Positions 6,392 to 6,579 of a stretch of DNA of 6,579 nt are shown here, one piece after another. Origin of the DNA: Holosporales bacterium (GTDB taxonomy: Bacteria > Pseudomonadota > Alphaproteobacteria > RUG11792); the NCBI GenBank assembly GCA_031262205.1, contig JAISID010000042.1:1-6579 (forward strand). The letters run 5' to 3'. The position numbers and the translations under genes are program-made. Every line of letters begins with the position of its first letter. Position 1 is the stretch's first letter. Below the pieces are notes generated by a model, which was not told the DNA's origin, did not search any database, and saw only the letters and a list, made by a program, of their open reading frames with translations.

Positions 6392-6407
6392 TGTTTCACG
6401 CGAGACA
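6392..6407. promoter_or_regulatory. parS: parS-like 16-bp palindrome, site 2
   Basis: The bases TGTTTCACGCGAGACA match the ParB-binding consensus TGTTTCACGTGAAACA at 14 of 16 positions. The differences are T to C at position 10 and A to G at position 13. It shares the central ACGCGA with site 1, and both are preceded by AAA and followed by a T-rich stretch. It is in non-coding DNA 3810 bp from site 1, on the other side of the pgpA-mutL-Stealth cluster. Two such sites so close together are more telling than either alone; ParB binding itself is inferred. Confidence 0.5.
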
Positions 6408-6511
6408 TTTATAATGGGAATCATATCCTAACGCCACAAAAGCTCGTTTATCGCTAATCAATTCCAATCAGCAATGACTTTCATTTCAGTTGGATTTCTC
6501 GTATACAACTA

Positions 6512-6579
6512 CTATTTTGAGAGGGCGGCGGCTTGTTCGGCGAAGCCGAACCCGAGCTTCATAGCTCGGTCGCAGTTAA
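6512..6579 (-). CDS. Possible C-terminal end of an unrecognised gene (partial)
   Basis: On the minus strand a frame is open from the right edge to a TAG at 6514-6512, giving 21 residues that include RAMKLGFGFAEQAAALSK. The composition is protein-like and GC content rises sharply against the neighbouring non-coding DNA, which suggests the tail of a real gene converging on the Stealth cluster. However, 21 codons are too few for proof, and the same bases form two hairpins, so the stretch may be a structured non-coding element. I do not recognise a family. Confidence 0.3.
   Translation of the reverse strand, partial: NCDRAMKLGFGFAEQAAALSK
6535..6569. repeat. Two abutting 7-bp hairpins
   Basis: GTTCGGC-GAA-GCCGAAC (6535-6551) is followed without a gap by CCGAGCT-TCAT-AGCTCGG (6552-6569). 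Both stems are perfect. An alternative 6-bp stem, CGGCTT (6529-6534) with AAGCCG (6543-6548), would compete with the first. This resembles a REP-like or structured RNA element, but it coincides with the possible minus-strand gene end. Confidence 0.45.

Larger units (their letters stand above)
6133..6511. other. Non-coding region downstream of the Stealth gene
   Basis: About 380 bp with no convincing gene in any frame. It holds a 10-bp-period direct repeat (6220-6236), a terminator-like hairpin (6275-6305) and the second parS-like palindrome (6392-6407). The stretch from 6411 to 6511 shows nothing I can name. No tRNA fold was found. Confidence 0.6.

Noticed and set aside
6552..6579. tRNA-like anticodon arm with CAT in the loop
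   Set aside because: The loop has the wrong size and no D-arm, T-arm or acceptor stem could be found around it.

Overview
This window looks like chromosomal DNA of an A+T-rich bacterium with a Gram-negative-type envelope. The envelope inference rests on an RND-type efflux pump (periplasmic adaptor plus inner-membrane permease). No rRNA, tRNA or other reliable taxonomic marker is visible, so I do not assign a phylum. All the recognised genes are ordinary vertical-looking genes. There is no insertion sequence, integrase, phage gene or CRISPR array.

Layout. (1) Positions 1-2425, minus strand: a tripartite-efflux operon. An HlyD/AcrA-type membrane fusion protein comes first, followed with a TAATG stop/start overlap by the first 282 codons of an AcrB/HAE1-type RND permease that runs off the left edge. 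The adaptor carries an unusual charged tail of about 125 residues. A perfect extended -10 promoter lies just upstream. (2) Positions 2426-2877: a divergent intergenic region with a palindrome resembling the ParB-binding site parS and an exact DnaA-box match about 95 bp away. (3) Positions 2878-6132, plus strand: a tight cluster of pgpA (phosphatidylglycerophosphatase A), mutL (mismatch repair; it overlaps pgpA by 29 bp) and a Stealth-family sugar-phosphate transferase (starts 8 nt after mutL). (4) Positions 6133-6511: non-coding, with a terminator-like hairpin and a second parS-like palindrome. (5) Positions 6512-6579: a GC-richer edge that could be the 3' end of a minus-strand gene and that also forms two abutting hairpins.

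How the parts relate. The efflux genes form one module read leftwards. The plus-strand cluster combines phospholipid synthesis, DNA repair and surface-polysaccharide modification, which suggests shared transcription rather than one pathway. The signal that the genes do not explain is the pair of parS-like palindromes (each 14 of 16 matches to the consensus recalled from the literature) on either side of the pgpA-mutL-Stealth cluster, one of them beside a DnaA box. This could mark an origin-proximal segregation region, or the operators of an unknown regulator.
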